From the NCBI RefSeq assembly GCF_001426865.1, contig NZ_LMFO01000029.1:310001-374000 (forward strand): a stretch of DNA of 64,000 nucleotides, given 5' to 3'. This DNA comes from Paenibacillus sp. Root52 (lineage in GTDB: Bacteria > Bacillota > Bacilli > Paenibacillales > Paenibacillaceae). A model generated the notes under the pieces. The model was given only the letters and a program-made list of their open reading frames with translations. It was not told the origin of the DNA and did not search any database. Made by a program: the position numbers and the translations under genes. Positions 1-8,538 of the stretch are shown here, one piece after another (position 1 is the first letter of the stretch; each line of letters begins with the position of its first letter).

Positions 1-1
1 A

Positions 2-679
2 ACACCGGTTCCTGGTAATGAAAAATATGTAGGACGTACAATTGATGAATTGTTCCGTCTGGGTGCTAACGTGCATTACAGCGGTGCAAACAGTGGCGTT
101 CACGTATCCGGTCATGGTAGTCAGGAAGAATTGAAATTGATGCTCAACCTGATGAAACCAAAATTCTTCTTGCCAATCCACGGTGAATTCCGTATGCAAC
201 GCCGCCATGCAGTACTTGCTGAATCGGTTGGCATTGATCCGGATAACATTTTTATCACTGACATCGGTGAAGTAATAGAAATCCAAGGTGGTTCTGCTCG
301 TAGAGCAGGTAAAGTTACTGCAGGTAACGTATTGATTGATGGCCTGGGTGTAGGCGACGTAGGTAATATCGTACTTCGTGACCGCAAACTGTTATCTCAA
401 GATGGTATTCTGGTTGTTGTAGTAACGCTCAGCAAACAGGATGGCAAAATTGTATCAGGTCCGGACATTATCTCTCGTGGTTTTGTATACGTTCGGGAAT
501 CCGAAGGACTGCTTGATGAAGCGAATCGCATTGTAAGTAGCACATTGCAGAAGCTGATGAGTGAGAACGTAAACGAATGGGCTTCACTCAAAACGAATGT
601 TAAAGATGCACTGGGACGCTTCTTGTATGAGCAAACTCGTCGTAGACCGATGATTTTGCCAATCATCATGGAAGTTTAA
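2..679 (+). CDS. rnj: Ribonuclease J, C-terminal part (5' end outside window)
   Basis: Metallo-beta-lactamase/beta-CASP ribonuclease that degrades and matures RNA with 5'-3' exo- and endonuclease activity. The frame is open from base 2, so the gene enters from the left and the catalytic N-terminal half is missing. Visible are the beta-CASP end (HVSGHGSQEE), the metal-ligand region FLPIHGEFRM, and the C-terminal domain ending RRPMILPIIMEV, typical of the family. It lies directly upstream of tepA-ylzJ-spoIIIE, the place of rnjB in B. subtilis, but I cannot tell RnjA from RnjB type on this fragment. A strong terminator follows 42 bases after the stop. Confidence 0.95.
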   Translation, partial: TPVPGNEKYVGRTIDELFRLGANVHYSGANSGVHVSGHGSQEELKLMLNLMKPKFFLPIHGEFRMQRRHAVLAESVGIDPDNIFITDIGEVIEIQGGSARRAGKVTAGNVLIDGLGVGDVGNIVLRDRKLLSQDGILVVVVTLSKQDGKIVSGPDIISRGFVYVRESEGLLDEANRIVSSTLQKLMSENVNEWASLKTNVKDALGRFLYEQTRRRPMILPIIMEV

Positions 680-720
680 ACGTACGATAAACAAACATAT
701 ATTCAGGCACACAGTCGCCT

Positions 721-771
721 CTTCTCTACGAGTAATATTGGACGGTTCCTCGTAGAGAAGGGGCTTTTTTT
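721..771 (+). terminator. Rho-independent terminator after rnj
   Basis: A 12-bp perfect stem (CTTCTCTACGAG at 721-732 pairing with 749-760) with a 16-base loop is followed by GGGC and seven T. It separates rnj from tepA. Confidence 0.9.
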
Positions 772-824
772 GTGTTTGATACATCTTTTTTGCCACGTGA
801 CACTCCTATTTGAATATGAAGTGG

Positions 825-855
825 GTATAAGGATGCTGGAAAATTCCCCATACTA
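825..855 (+). promoter_or_regulatory. Possible sigma-G promoter of tepA
   Basis: GTATA (825-829) and CATACTA (849-855) match the sigma-G -35 (GHATR) and -10 (CATNHTA) consensus, but the spacer is 19 rather than the usual 18. Forespore expression would fit the reported role of TepA in spore protein degradation. Tentative. Confidence 0.4.
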
Positions 856-894
856 AGGCATACATCAAATGTATTGAAGAAGGGGAATAGCCTA

Positions 895-1668
895 ATGAAT
901 AATGAAATGAATGACAGACAGATGTCTAAATCGAATCAACCCGAGACAGAGCTACCAGAACCACACGAAAAAGAGGACAAAGGCATGGCGCCTGTCACGG
1001 AGGCTATCCAGCAATTTGGACAAACACAGTCACCTGCAGGGGAGTTCAATATTTTTTGTATGACCATTATTGGTCAGGTGGAAGGCCATCTGATTTTGCC
1101 TCCCCAGAACAAAACGACAAAATATGAACATCTTATTCCTCAGTTGGTTGCAGCTGAGCAGAACCCGCGTATTGAGGGAATATTGATTATTTTGAATACG
1201 GTAGGTGGGGACGTTGAAGCGGGTCTGGCAATTGCTGAGATGATTGCTTCTCTGAGCAAACCCACAGTTACGGTTGTGATTGGAGGAGGACACAGTATCG
1301 GTGTTCCAATTGCGGTAGCCTCGACTTATTCGCTAATTGCAGGAAGTGCAACCATGACCATTCATCCGATCCGTATGAACGGACTGGTCATTGGAGTGCC
1401 TCAGACGTTTGAATACATGGAGAAGATGCAAGAACGGGTTGTACGCTTCGTCACCACACACTCTAATATTTCAGAAGAGATTTTCAAGGAACTAATGTTT
1501 AAGACAGGTGAGCTAAATCGAGATATTGGAACTGCGGTAGGAAGTGCAGATGCTGTTAAATATGGATTAATGGATGCTGTTGGCGGAATTGGTCAGGCCA
1601 TTGCTCAATTGAATCAGTTGATTGGAGACAAGAAACAAACGATGCAAGTAGGAGGGTATACGCAATGA
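895..1668 (+). CDS. tepA: ClpP-family serine protease TepA (YmfB)
   Basis: ClpP-fold protease of spore formers, known as translocation-enhancing protein TepA and linked in B. subtilis to breakdown of small acid-soluble spore proteins. The 257-residue product has a charged N-terminal tail, the ClpP core from about residue 50, a nucleophile Ser in GGGHSIG (about residue 134) and the catalytic His in TIHPIRM (about 157). The ATG at 895 is chosen because GAAGAAGGGG lies about 10 bases upstream; an in-frame start at 874 lacks a better site. Its stop overlaps the ylzJ start (ATGA), so the two are translationally coupled. Order rnj-tepA-ylzJ-spoIIIE is as in B. subtilis. Confidence 0.9.
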   Translation: MNNEMNDRQMSKSNQPETELPEPHEKEDKGMAPVTEAIQQFGQTQSPAGEFNIFCMTIIGQVEGHLILPPQNKTTKYEHLIPQLVAAEQNPRIEGILIILNTVGGDVEAGLAIAEMIASLSKPTVTVVIGGGHSIGVPIAVASTYSLIAGSATMTIHPIRMNGLVIGVPQTFEYMEKMQERVVRFVTTHSNISEEIFKELMFKTGELNRDIGTAVGSADAVKYGLMDAVGGIGQAIAQLNQLIGDKKQTMQVGGYTQ

Positions 1669-1883
1669 CCATGTATACCGTAATGCCTCCTGAACAGCTC
1701 TGGTCTGGAATGTGGCAAGAGGGTGAGGCTACGAGAGAGGTTAAGGTAAACGGCTTGTTGATGCAGGTTAGACCTGTCAGTGAGACGGAGGCGGTCATTA
1801 TTCGTTTGCTTGATTGTCCGCTTGAAGCATATCTGGATGCTTCCAATACACCTGGATCCAGGGTGCCACTTTCCGGTAACTAG
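1665..1883 (+). CDS. ylzJ: YlzJ-like protein
   Basis: Small 72-residue protein of the YlzJ family, function unknown, which in Bacilli sits between tepA and spoIIIE. It begins MTMYTVMPPEQLW, as family members do, and has a central segment (VNGLLMQVRPVSETEAVI) that looks like a small beta fold. There is no signal peptide or membrane segment. The ATG overlaps the tepA TGA by four bases, with GGAGGG at 1651-1656 as ribosome binding site. Assignment rests on position plus the N-terminal sequence. Confidence 0.8.
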   Translation: MTMYTVMPPEQLWSGMWQEGEATREVKVNGLLMQVRPVSETEAVIIRLLDCPLEAYLDASNTPGSRVPLSGN

Positions 1884-1891
1884 GAGTTAAT

Positions 1892-1978
1892 ATGACGCGA
1901 CGAAATAAGACAAATAGAGCAAGAAAAGAACATATGTACGGATTATATTTGTATGGTATAATATTCTTCTGGGGGTGA
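1892..1978 (+). CDS. Possible 28-residue small membrane peptide
   Basis: A short frame begins at ATG 1892, five bases after TAGGAG, and ends in the TGA at 1976-1978, inside the Shine-Dalgarno region of spoIIIE. The product has a very basic N-terminal half (MTRRNKTNRARKEH) and a hydrophobic aromatic tail (YGLYLYGIIFFWG). It could be a small membrane peptide or a translation-coupling leader for spoIIIE. It overlaps the likely spoIIIE -10 element, so it may be chance. No family recognised. Confidence 0.3.
   Translation: MTRRNKTNRARKEHMYGLYLYGIIFFWG
1954..1962 (+). promoter_or_regulatory. Extended -10 promoter before spoIIIE
   Basis: TGGTATAAT (1954-1962) is an extended -10 element with a perfect TATAAT hexamer; no good -35 is visible. 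Transcription would start near 1969, only a few bases before GGGGGTGA, so the leader would be very short. Confidence 0.5.
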
Positions 1979-1985
1979 CCTGATT

Positions 1986-4712
1986 TTGGCCAGAAGAAAA
2001 AAGAAGAAGAAAAAGGCTGCTGCGTTTGGTGGCGTTTTAAAATATGAAATCTACGGGATTGTCCTGATTACCCTTGCGGTCATTGCACTTTCGGGTGAAG
2101 CAACGGTAGGACGTTCCCTGTCCAAAATGTTTGGACTAATGCTGGGCAAATTTTATTTTATAATTCCGCTGATCGGAATTTATTACGGATTAATGGTAAT
2201 GATTCACCGGAAATGGCCGAGTGGTTGGACTACACGCAAGACGGGACTAGTCCTTCTCGTGTTCGCGTTAACCTTAATGAGTACAGTTTCCGCGATGCAC
2301 CAGAAGCTAATTCCCGTTGGAGCACTTGAACCAGGTGCGGTAATTACGCAGGTACATAATGATATGCAGACCGAGTTGCTTCAGCCTGCACCGGGTGAAC
2401 GAGAATCGATGCTGGGCAAGGATATTAGTGGCGGATACCTTGGAGCAGGTCAGTTTGCTCTTTTCTTATGGTTGTTTGGCAGTTTAGGTGCTCGTCTGAT
2501 TATGATTGTCATGTTTATTATCAGCTTTATGCTGATTACGAATCTTTCCTATGTCGACCTAGTTCGAATCTTCAGAACAAAAGTGTGGGACGCGGGCACT
2601 ACCATGTACAAGAAGTTTGAATCCAGACCTACACGGGTTGCTACGGCAGGTAAGAAGTCGGGCAACAAACGTAAAGTGGTACCTGTCCCAGCAGACACTT
2701 ATGAAGATGATGAAGATGACGATTTAGAAGATGCACAGCTTCCTAAACGCAAGACGCCAATCTTCCTCCAATTGTTTGGAAAATGGGGGGCAGATCGTGA
2801 ACAGACGAATGCTGAACCGAACAAGCATCAAGATGATGTATCTACTTCAGAGCAGGTTTTGTATCGAGCGGCACAAGAGGATGTAGCGGAAACATGGCGT
2901 GAAGAGTCCCGCTATACTGCGGAGTCAACGCCTACACCAGCTGGAGCTGTGCCAACTAGAGCCAGTTCTGCTCCGATCATTCGCGATTTCTTTGAACATG
3001 TTCGTTCAGAGGATAACAACAAGGATGATGATCTGGATGACGCATATCCATTTCCAGCGGATATAAGTGACCCTGGTAACGAAGGGGATCATGGGATTAA
3101 GATCAAAGATGAATCACTTGGCTCTGATGAAGAATGGTCTGCACCTAAGGAAGGTGTTGGTGAGGTTCATAATGGTGATAACGTTCTAACTGCTGGAGCC
3201 ACAGAGAACAGCTCCACACCGCTTGATCCTACATCGAGTAGTGGTAATGAAGAAGCACAACCTATTCAGCCACCACCACCGCCACCGAAACCTTATAAAT
3301 TACCTTCGTTCCGCCTTCTCTCTAAGCCAAACAATGGTGGTAAGGCTGGGGATCAGAAGGATTATATGCAGACAGCACGGAAGCTAGAAGCTACTTTGGA
3401 AAGCTTCGGAGTTCGGGCTAAGGTTCTTGAAGTTGTTCGAGGACCTGCGGTGACGCGGTACGAGATTCAACCTGACATCGGTGTGAAGGTCAGCAGAATT
3501 GTAAGTCTTACAGACGATATTGCATTGGCTCTGGCAGCTAAGGACATTCGTATGGAAGCACCAATTCCAGGTAAATCAGCCATAGGTATTGAAGTGCCTA
3601 ATGGAGAAGTTTCTATGGTAACCATGAGAGAAGTTATGGAGACTGCAACCTTCCAAGAAGCTGAATCCAAGGTGACGATTGCTTTTGGACGCGATATCTC
3701 CGGTCAGACCATCATTGGTAATTTAGCTCGAATGCCCCATCTACTTGTTGCTGGTGCCACGGGTTCGGGTAAATCGGTATGTATTAACGGGATTATCACG
3801 AGCATACTGTACAAAGCTAAGCCAGATGAAGTGAAGTTCTTGATGGTCGATCCCAAAATGGTCGAGCTGAACGTATATAACGGCATCCCGCATCTGATGG
3901 CTCCTGTTGTAACGGATCCTAAACGGGCGTCGCTTGCTTTGAAAAAAATTGTAGTTGAGATGGAGAAGCGATATGAGCTATTCTCCAAATCGGGTACTCG
4001 GAATGTAGAAGGCTACAACAACTTGATGAAGGATAATCCAGCAGCATTTTTACCTTACATCGTAGTTATTGTAGATGAACTTGCAGACCTTATGATGGTT
4101 GCGGCAGGTGATGTGGAGGATGCGATTGCTCGATTGGCTCAGATGGCGCGTGCCGCAGGAATTCATTTGATCATCGCAACCCAGAGGCCTTCCGTTGACG
4201 TTATTACAGGGGTAATCAAAGCCAACATCCCATCACGAATTGCCTTCGGCGTTTCTTCACAAGTCGACTCACGAACAATCCTTGATATGGGTGGTGCGGA
4301 GAAGCTATTAGGACGTGGAGACATGCTGTTCATGCCTATGGGGGCTTCCAAGCCTGTCCGGGTACAAGGAGCGTTCATGAGCGACGAGGAAGTTGAGAAC
4401 ATTGTAAATTATGTGCGTGGCCAAGGTGAGGCTCAATATGATGAATCGATCGTGCCTGAGGTGGATGACTCGGTTCAGGCGGCGGACGAAGTACAGGACG
4501 AGCTGTATGAGCAGGCTGTACAGATTATATTGGAGGCTAAGCAAGCCTCAGTATCACTATTGCAGCGCCGGATGCGAGTTGGCTATACCCGGGCTGCACG
4601 TTTAATTGATTCCATGGAAGCCCGAGGTGTAATAGGCCCTTATGAAGGTAGTAAGCCGAGGGAAGTATTAATCTCACTAGAGCAATATCAGCAAAATAAA
4701 ATAAGCTCGTAA
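1986..4712 (+). CDS. spoIIIE: DNA translocase SpoIIIE/FtsK
   Basis: ATP-driven DNA pump that moves the chromosome through the closing division or sporulation septum. The 908-residue product has a basic start, about four hydrophobic segments in residues 20-190, a long acidic and proline-rich linker (about 200-430, with QPPPPPPKP), then the alpha/beta motor with Walker A GATGSGKS at about 590 and Walker B VIVDELADLMM, and a C-terminal winged-helix gamma domain that reads KOPS/SRS-type sequences. It is about 120 residues longer than B. subtilis SpoIIIE, the extra length being in the linker. TTG start at 1986 follows GGGGGTGA at 1971-1978. Confidence 0.95.
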   Translation: MARRKKKKKKAAAFGGVLKYEIYGIVLITLAVIALSGEATVGRSLSKMFGLMLGKFYFIIPLIGIYYGLMVMIHRKWPSGWTTRKTGLVLLVFALTLMSTVSAMHQKLIPVGALEPGAVITQVHNDMQTELLQPAPGERESMLGKDISGGYLGAGQFALFLWLFGSLGARLIMIVMFIISFMLITNLSYVDLVRIFRTKVWDAGTTMYKKFESRPTRVATAGKKSGNKRKVVPVPADTYEDDEDDDLEDAQLPKRKTPIFLQLFGKWGADREQTNAEPNKHQDDVSTSEQVLYRAAQEDVAETWREESRYTAESTPTPAGAVPTRASSAPIIRDFFEHVRSEDNNKDDDLDDAYPFPADISDPGNEGDHGIKIKDESLGSDEEWSAPKEGVGEVHNGDNVLTAGATENSSTPLDPTSSSGNEEAQPIQPPPPPPKPYKLPSFRLLSKPNNGGKAGDQKDYMQTARKLEATLESFGVRAKVLEVVRGPAVTRYEIQPDIGVKVSRIVSLTDDIALALAAKDIRMEAPIPGKSAIGIEVPNGEVSMVTMREVMETATFQEAESKVTIAFGRDISGQTIIGNLARMPHLLVAGATGSGKSVCINGIITSILYKAKPDEVKFLMVDPKMVELNVYNGIPHLMAPVVTDPKRASLALKKIVVEMEKRYELFSKSGTRNVEGYNNLMKDNPAAFLPYIVVIVDELADLMMVAAGDVEDAIARLAQMARAAGIHLIIATQRPSVDVITGVIKANIPSRIAFGVSSQVDSRTILDMGGAEKLLGRGDMLFMPMGASKPVRVQGAFMSDEEVENIVNYVRGQGEAQYDESIVPEVDDSVQAADEVQDELYEQAVQIILEAKQASVSLLQRRMRVGYTRAARLIDSMEARGVIGPYEGSKPREVLISLEQYQQNKISS

Positions 4713-4740
4713 TGTTATAGGTTATAACAGACGGCAGACA

Positions 4741-4773
4741 AAACCCTTAATCAATTTGATTAAGGGTTTTTTT
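4741..4773 (+). terminator. Terminator after spoIIIE
   Basis: AAACCCTTAATC (4741-4752) pairs with GATTAAGGGTTT (4758-4769) and runs into T residues to 4773. The A-rich 5' side could let it work in both directions. Confidence 0.9.
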
Positions 4774-4828
4774 ATGTGTTCATTTGTTTGATGCATTGGC
4801 ATCTTGTCCAATCCTCGGGAGAATTGGT

Positions 4829-4858
4829 GCATAGGAAACAGGCAGGCTTGTCATAATA
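4829..4858 (+). promoter_or_regulatory. Sigma-G promoter of the sleB-like gene
   Basis: GCATA (4829-4833), exactly 18 bases, then CATAATA (4852-4858) fits the forespore sigma-G consensus GHATR-N18-CATNHTA at every position. It lies 48 bases before the sleB-like start, and sleB of B. subtilis is known to be sigma-G dependent. Confidence 0.75.
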
Positions 4859-4906
4859 AGCTTAGCGATTCTGTTAATCCCACAAGAGAAAGGTAGAGCA
4901 CAATCG

Positions 4907-5734
4907 ATGCGAAAAATGAACATATGGCTTTTCACTGCTATTTTGCTGATGTCCGCATTGGGACTTCGTTATTTGCTCCCTCACAATGCGGCAACTGAAA
5001 GTACTAGCCCAAGCAAGCCGCAAACGGAAGAGACGGCTATGCCCACCTTTAGTAGTAATGCTGTCAAGTATGGGAGCTATGGTCAGGATGTCTATGAGTT
5101 ACAGGGTAGACTGAAGTATCTCGGATTTTACAATGGTAAAATTGACAGTAATTTTGGCAGTAGCACGTTAAAATCTGTAAAGTGGTTTCAGTCCGAATTC
5201 GGAATGAAAGCAGATGGAGTCGTTGGTGCTAAGACCAAATTGAAGCTGTACAATGCAACCAAGCAGTGGTCACCTACTGAGCCTCCTTTGCATAAACAGC
5301 CGGCTGGAAATAAACAAGGAAATGCGGATTCGGCTAATCAAGAACAGAGTGATATGGGTTCAGCCAACACGATGGGACTTTCCGAGAATGAACTCAAAAT
5401 TATGGCGAATGCCGTATATGGAGAAGCGCGAGGCGAACCATTTGAAGGTCAAGTGGCTGTAGCAGCAGTAATATTGAATCGTGTCAACTCACCGAGCTTT
5501 CCAAGTACACCGTCAGGAGTGATCTTCCAACCTGGTGCGTTTACCGCTGTAGCGGATGGTCAGATTTATTTAGAGCCTAATGCGCAAGCGCGTAAGGCTG
5601 TTGAACAAGCGATGAATGGCTGGGATCCATCGGGTGGATGTTTATATTATTTTAATCCGAAGACAGCAACATCGAAATGGATCTGGACTCGCCCTCAGGT
5701 GAAAACAATCGGTCAGCACATCTTCTGTATGTGA
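4907..5734 (+). CDS. sleB: Spore cortex-lytic enzyme SleB-like cell wall hydrolase
   Basis: Predicted hydrolase of spore cortex peptidoglycan acting in germination. The 275-residue product has a signal peptide or N-terminal anchor (residues 4-22), a peptidoglycan-binding domain (about 50-110, GQDVYELQGRLKYLGFYNGK), a Gln/Ser-rich linker, and a C-terminal hydrolase_2 domain (about 165-275) starting with NAVYGEARGEP, whose Glu is the likely catalytic residue, and ending TIGQHIFCM. A sigma-G promoter upstream supports forespore synthesis. It stands alone between terminators. YpeB, the usual partner, is not next to it, so a paralogue such as CwlJ-like or a second SleB cannot be excluded. Confidence 0.85.
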   Translation: MRKMNIWLFTAILLMSALGLRYLLPHNAATESTSPSKPQTEETAMPTFSSNAVKYGSYGQDVYELQGRLKYLGFYNGKIDSNFGSSTLKSVKWFQSEFGMKADGVVGAKTKLKLYNATKQWSPTEPPLHKQPAGNKQGNADSANQEQSDMGSANTMGLSENELKIMANAVYGEARGEPFEGQVAVAAVILNRVNSPSFPSTPSGVIFQPGAFTAVADGQIYLEPNAQARKAVEQAMNGWDPSGGCLYYFNPKTATSKWIWTRPQVKTIGQHIFCM

Positions 5735-5809
5735 TGATCTAGAAGGAGCGTCTTGAAGTCCATTTCTTAATATTTAGAAATAGGGGAATACAGACGTTTT
5801 GAATGTTCT

Positions 5810-5854
5810 CAAGAAGCAACCAGAAGGCGTGTCTTTGGTTGCTTCTTGGCTTTT
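5810..5854 (+). terminator. Hairpin after sleB
   Basis: A 13-bp perfect inverted repeat (CAAGAAGCAACCA at 5810-5822, complement at 5836-5848) is followed by GCTTTTGG. The T tract is short, so termination may be incomplete. Confidence 0.7.
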
Positions 5855-5951
5855 GGATGGGTTAAAATGGTTGATACACTTAAGGTTTGCTACTCTTAGC
5901 ATCACAACGCAATCGTGCATGACAAATGACGCCGTAAAGGGGTTTTGACAG

Positions 5952-7232
5952 TTGAATACATCAGGCTTTGAACGAGGAAGTCGGAAACAATTCCGTATAC
6001 ATGTACTGCCTACGAAACGTTTCAAGACATTCGCTATATCGCTTTACGCGGGGGTTCCTTTACAAGAAGATACAGTTACAAAGGTGGCTTTAACCCCTTT
6101 TGTACTTCGACGGGGAACAGAATCATATCCTGAAACAACGCAGTTCCGTGAACAACTGGAGCATTTGTATGGTGCTGGATTTGGGTTTGACGTATATAAA
6201 CGCGGAGACTATCAGATTGTACAATTTCGGATGGATACCATTAATGATTCGTTTGTAGGTGGAGATGAGCAGCTGCTGGATCGTTCTTTTGCTTTCCTAG
6301 GTGAAGTGCTCACTCGCCCGGCTCAGGAGAACGGACATTTCAGATCATCTTATGTACAAGCCGAGCGTGAAACGGTGCGCAAAAAGCTGGAATCCATCGT
6401 AAATGATAAAATGCGTTACGCTGCAGAGCGAAGCATTGAGGAGATGTGTAAGCATGAGCCTTACCGTCTGCATCCATTGGGTGAACGCAAAGATCTTTCT
6501 ACTATTGAACCTCAGGGTTTGACAAATTCATATCAATCATGGTTGCAGGATGCAAGTATGGATCTATATGTGGTCGGAGATACAACGTTGGAAGAAGTGG
6601 AGAACCTGGTCGAGCGACATTTTAATGTGGAGCGAGTAACGTCTGCTGACTATCATGCGCAAGAAGCTTATGTCGGAGATAATGAAGTCAATACAGTGGT
6701 TGAACGAATGAGTGTCAGTCAAGGTAAACTTAATATGGGATTGCGAACATCGATCACGTACAGAGACCCTGAATATGCATCGGCGTTGCTGTACAATGGT
6801 ATTTTAGGTGGGTATCCACATTCGAAATTGTTCGTTAATGTTCGTGAAAAAGAAAGTTTAGCTTATTACGCTTCTTCACGTTATGACGGTCATAAGGGGA
6901 TTGCAACCATTCAATCAGGGATTGAAATCCCCAATTATGAGAAGGCTGTGACCATTATTAAACAGCAGCTAGAAGAAATGAAAAGTGGAGCAATCACGGA
7001 TCTGGAAATGTCGCAGACCAAGGCGATGATTCGCAACCTTTTGAAAGAAATGCAGGATTCGGCATACGAGATGATCGCTTATGATTTTAATCGCCAATTA
7101 TCAGGTAAAGATCGTACAGTTGAAGAGCTGCTGAACCAAGTGGAGTCCATTAGCAAAGTTGATGTTCAACAAGTAGCAGAGAAGTTCCGTCTGGATACGA
7201 TTTATTTCTTGCGTGATGAGAAGGAGGAATAA
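5952..7232 (+). CDS. yfmF: M16-family protein YmfF (EF-P modification-associated)
   Basis: Insulinase-fold (M16) protein of 426 residues, the inactive-type partner of YmfH. The HxxEH zinc motif expected near the N-terminus is absent (the region reads LTPFVLRRGTESY), so it probably supports rather than catalyses peptidase chemistry. Homologues are annotated as EF-P 5-aminopentanol modification-associated protein YfmF because they lie with ymfI. The TTG at 5952 follows AAAGGGG by about eight bases. It is separated by only three bases from yfmH, so the two form one operon and likely a heterodimer. Confidence 0.85.
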   Translation: MNTSGFERGSRKQFRIHVLPTKRFKTFAISLYAGVPLQEDTVTKVALTPFVLRRGTESYPETTQFREQLEHLYGAGFGFDVYKRGDYQIVQFRMDTINDSFVGGDEQLLDRSFAFLGEVLTRPAQENGHFRSSYVQAERETVRKKLESIVNDKMRYAAERSIEEMCKHEPYRLHPLGERKDLSTIEPQGLTNSYQSWLQDASMDLYVVGDTTLEEVENLVERHFNVERVTSADYHAQEAYVGDNEVNTVVERMSVSQGKLNMGLRTSITYRDPEYASALLYNGILGGYPHSKLFVNVREKESLAYYASSRYDGHKGIATIQSGIEIPNYEKAVTIIKQQLEEMKSGAITDLEMSQTKAMIRNLLKEMQDSAYEMIAYDFNRQLSGKDRTVEELLNQVESISKVDVQQVAEKFRLDTIYFLRDEKEE

Positions 7233-7235
7233 CCG

Positions 7236-8516
7236 GTGGAGAGCATAAAATATGAACATTTGCAGGAAACGCTGTATTACGAAGTCATGGAAAATGGACT
7301 GCATGTCTATTTACTGCCTAAGCCGGGATTCCAGAAAACGTATGCTACATTTGCTACGAAATATGGATCGGTCGATAATCATTTCCGGGTTGAGGGACAA
7401 GAAGAGGTGAAAGTGCCAGATGGCATTGCTCACTTCTTGGAGCACAAAATGTTTGAAGAGCCGACGGGCGATATTTTTGCAACTTTTGCGTCTAATGGTG
7501 CTTCGGCGAACGCATTTACCAGCTTCGATCAGACCGTTTATTTGTTTTCTGCCACAGAGCATATTAACGAAAATATACAAACATTAATCAATTTTGTGCA
7601 AAATCCTTATTTTACGGATCAAAATGTGGACAAGGAAAAAGGCATTATCGGCCAAGAAATTAATATGTACTCCGATAATCCCGATTGGCGTGTTTACTTT
7701 GGCTTAATTGAAGCCATGTATCAGAAACATCCTGTGCATAGCGACATTGCGGGTACTGTTGAATCCATAAGCGGGATCACAAAGGAAACGTTATACAACT
7801 GTTACCATTCTTTCTACCATCCGAGTAACATGCTCTTGTTTGTTGTTGGTGGAGTAGACCCGGAAGAAGTGATGGAACTGGTTCGTAGGAACCAGGCGGA
7901 GAAAAGCTTTGAGTCCCAAGGACAGATTGAGCGTCTGTTCGAGGATGAACCAGAGCAAGTAGGGGAGGCCAGACGGGAAGCCAAACTCGCTGTATCCTTG
8001 CCTAAGTGTCTCTTCGGTTTCAAGGAAACAGAGGTCGGATTCACAGGTGAAGAATTGCTGCGGCGTGACATGGCTACCCAATTAATGATGGATCTGCTCT
8101 TTGGCTCCAGTACACCACTGTTCCAGAAGCTGTATGATGAGGATCTGATCTCAGATAGTTTCGGATTTGAATACAACAGCTCGCCGCAGTATGCATTCTC
8201 GGCTATTGGTGGTGACACGAAGGATCCAGATCTGCTGCTCGCCCGAATCCGTGAAGAGGTCGATGCTATTGTGGCAAAAGGATTTGAAGCCTCTGATTTT
8301 GAGCGGGCTCGCAAAAAGAAAATAGGTGGATATTTACGAATGCTGAATTCACCAGAGAACATTGCACATGAATTTACACGTCAACAATTCCGTGGAGGGG
8401 ACTTCTTCAACATGTTACCGGTGTATGAATCCCTTACCTTAGAAGAAGTAAATGACAGATTAAAAGAACATATTCGTTGGGATCAACTAGCGGTATCGCT
8501 TGTCGTGAGTCCTTAA
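7236..8516 (+). CDS. yfmH: M16-family zinc peptidase YmfH (EF-P modification-associated)
   Basis: Zinc metallopeptidase of the insulinase family, 426 residues. The inverted zinc motif HFLEH is present at residues 66-70, within GIAHFLEHKMFEEP, and a downstream Glu (GIIGQEINMYSDNP) is placed to be the third ligand. It is therefore the active-type member paired with YmfF. GTG start at 7236 with AAGGAGG at 7221-7227. Directly followed by the SDR gene ymfI, the aminopentanone reductase that finishes the EF-P lysine modification in B. subtilis. The substrate of the peptidase pair is unknown to me. Confidence 0.88.
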   Translation: MESIKYEHLQETLYYEVMENGLHVYLLPKPGFQKTYATFATKYGSVDNHFRVEGQEEVKVPDGIAHFLEHKMFEEPTGDIFATFASNGASANAFTSFDQTVYLFSATEHINENIQTLINFVQNPYFTDQNVDKEKGIIGQEINMYSDNPDWRVYFGLIEAMYQKHPVHSDIAGTVESISGITKETLYNCYHSFYHPSNMLLFVVGGVDPEEVMELVRRNQAEKSFESQGQIERLFEDEPEQVGEARREAKLAVSLPKCLFGFKETEVGFTGEELLRRDMATQLMMDLLFGSSTPLFQKLYDEDLISDSFGFEYNSSPQYAFSAIGGDTKDPDLLLARIREEVDAIVAKGFEASDFERARKKKIGGYLRMLNSPENIAHEFTRQQFRGGDFFNMLPVYESLTLEEVNDRLKEHIRWDQLAVSLVVSP

Positions 8517-8538
8517 CATGGAGAGGGGAACAGGACAA

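Noticed and set aside
7814..8362. 182-residue open frame on the minus strand
   Set aside because: Lies entirely opposite yfmH, Ser/Arg-rich composition, no ribosome binding site.
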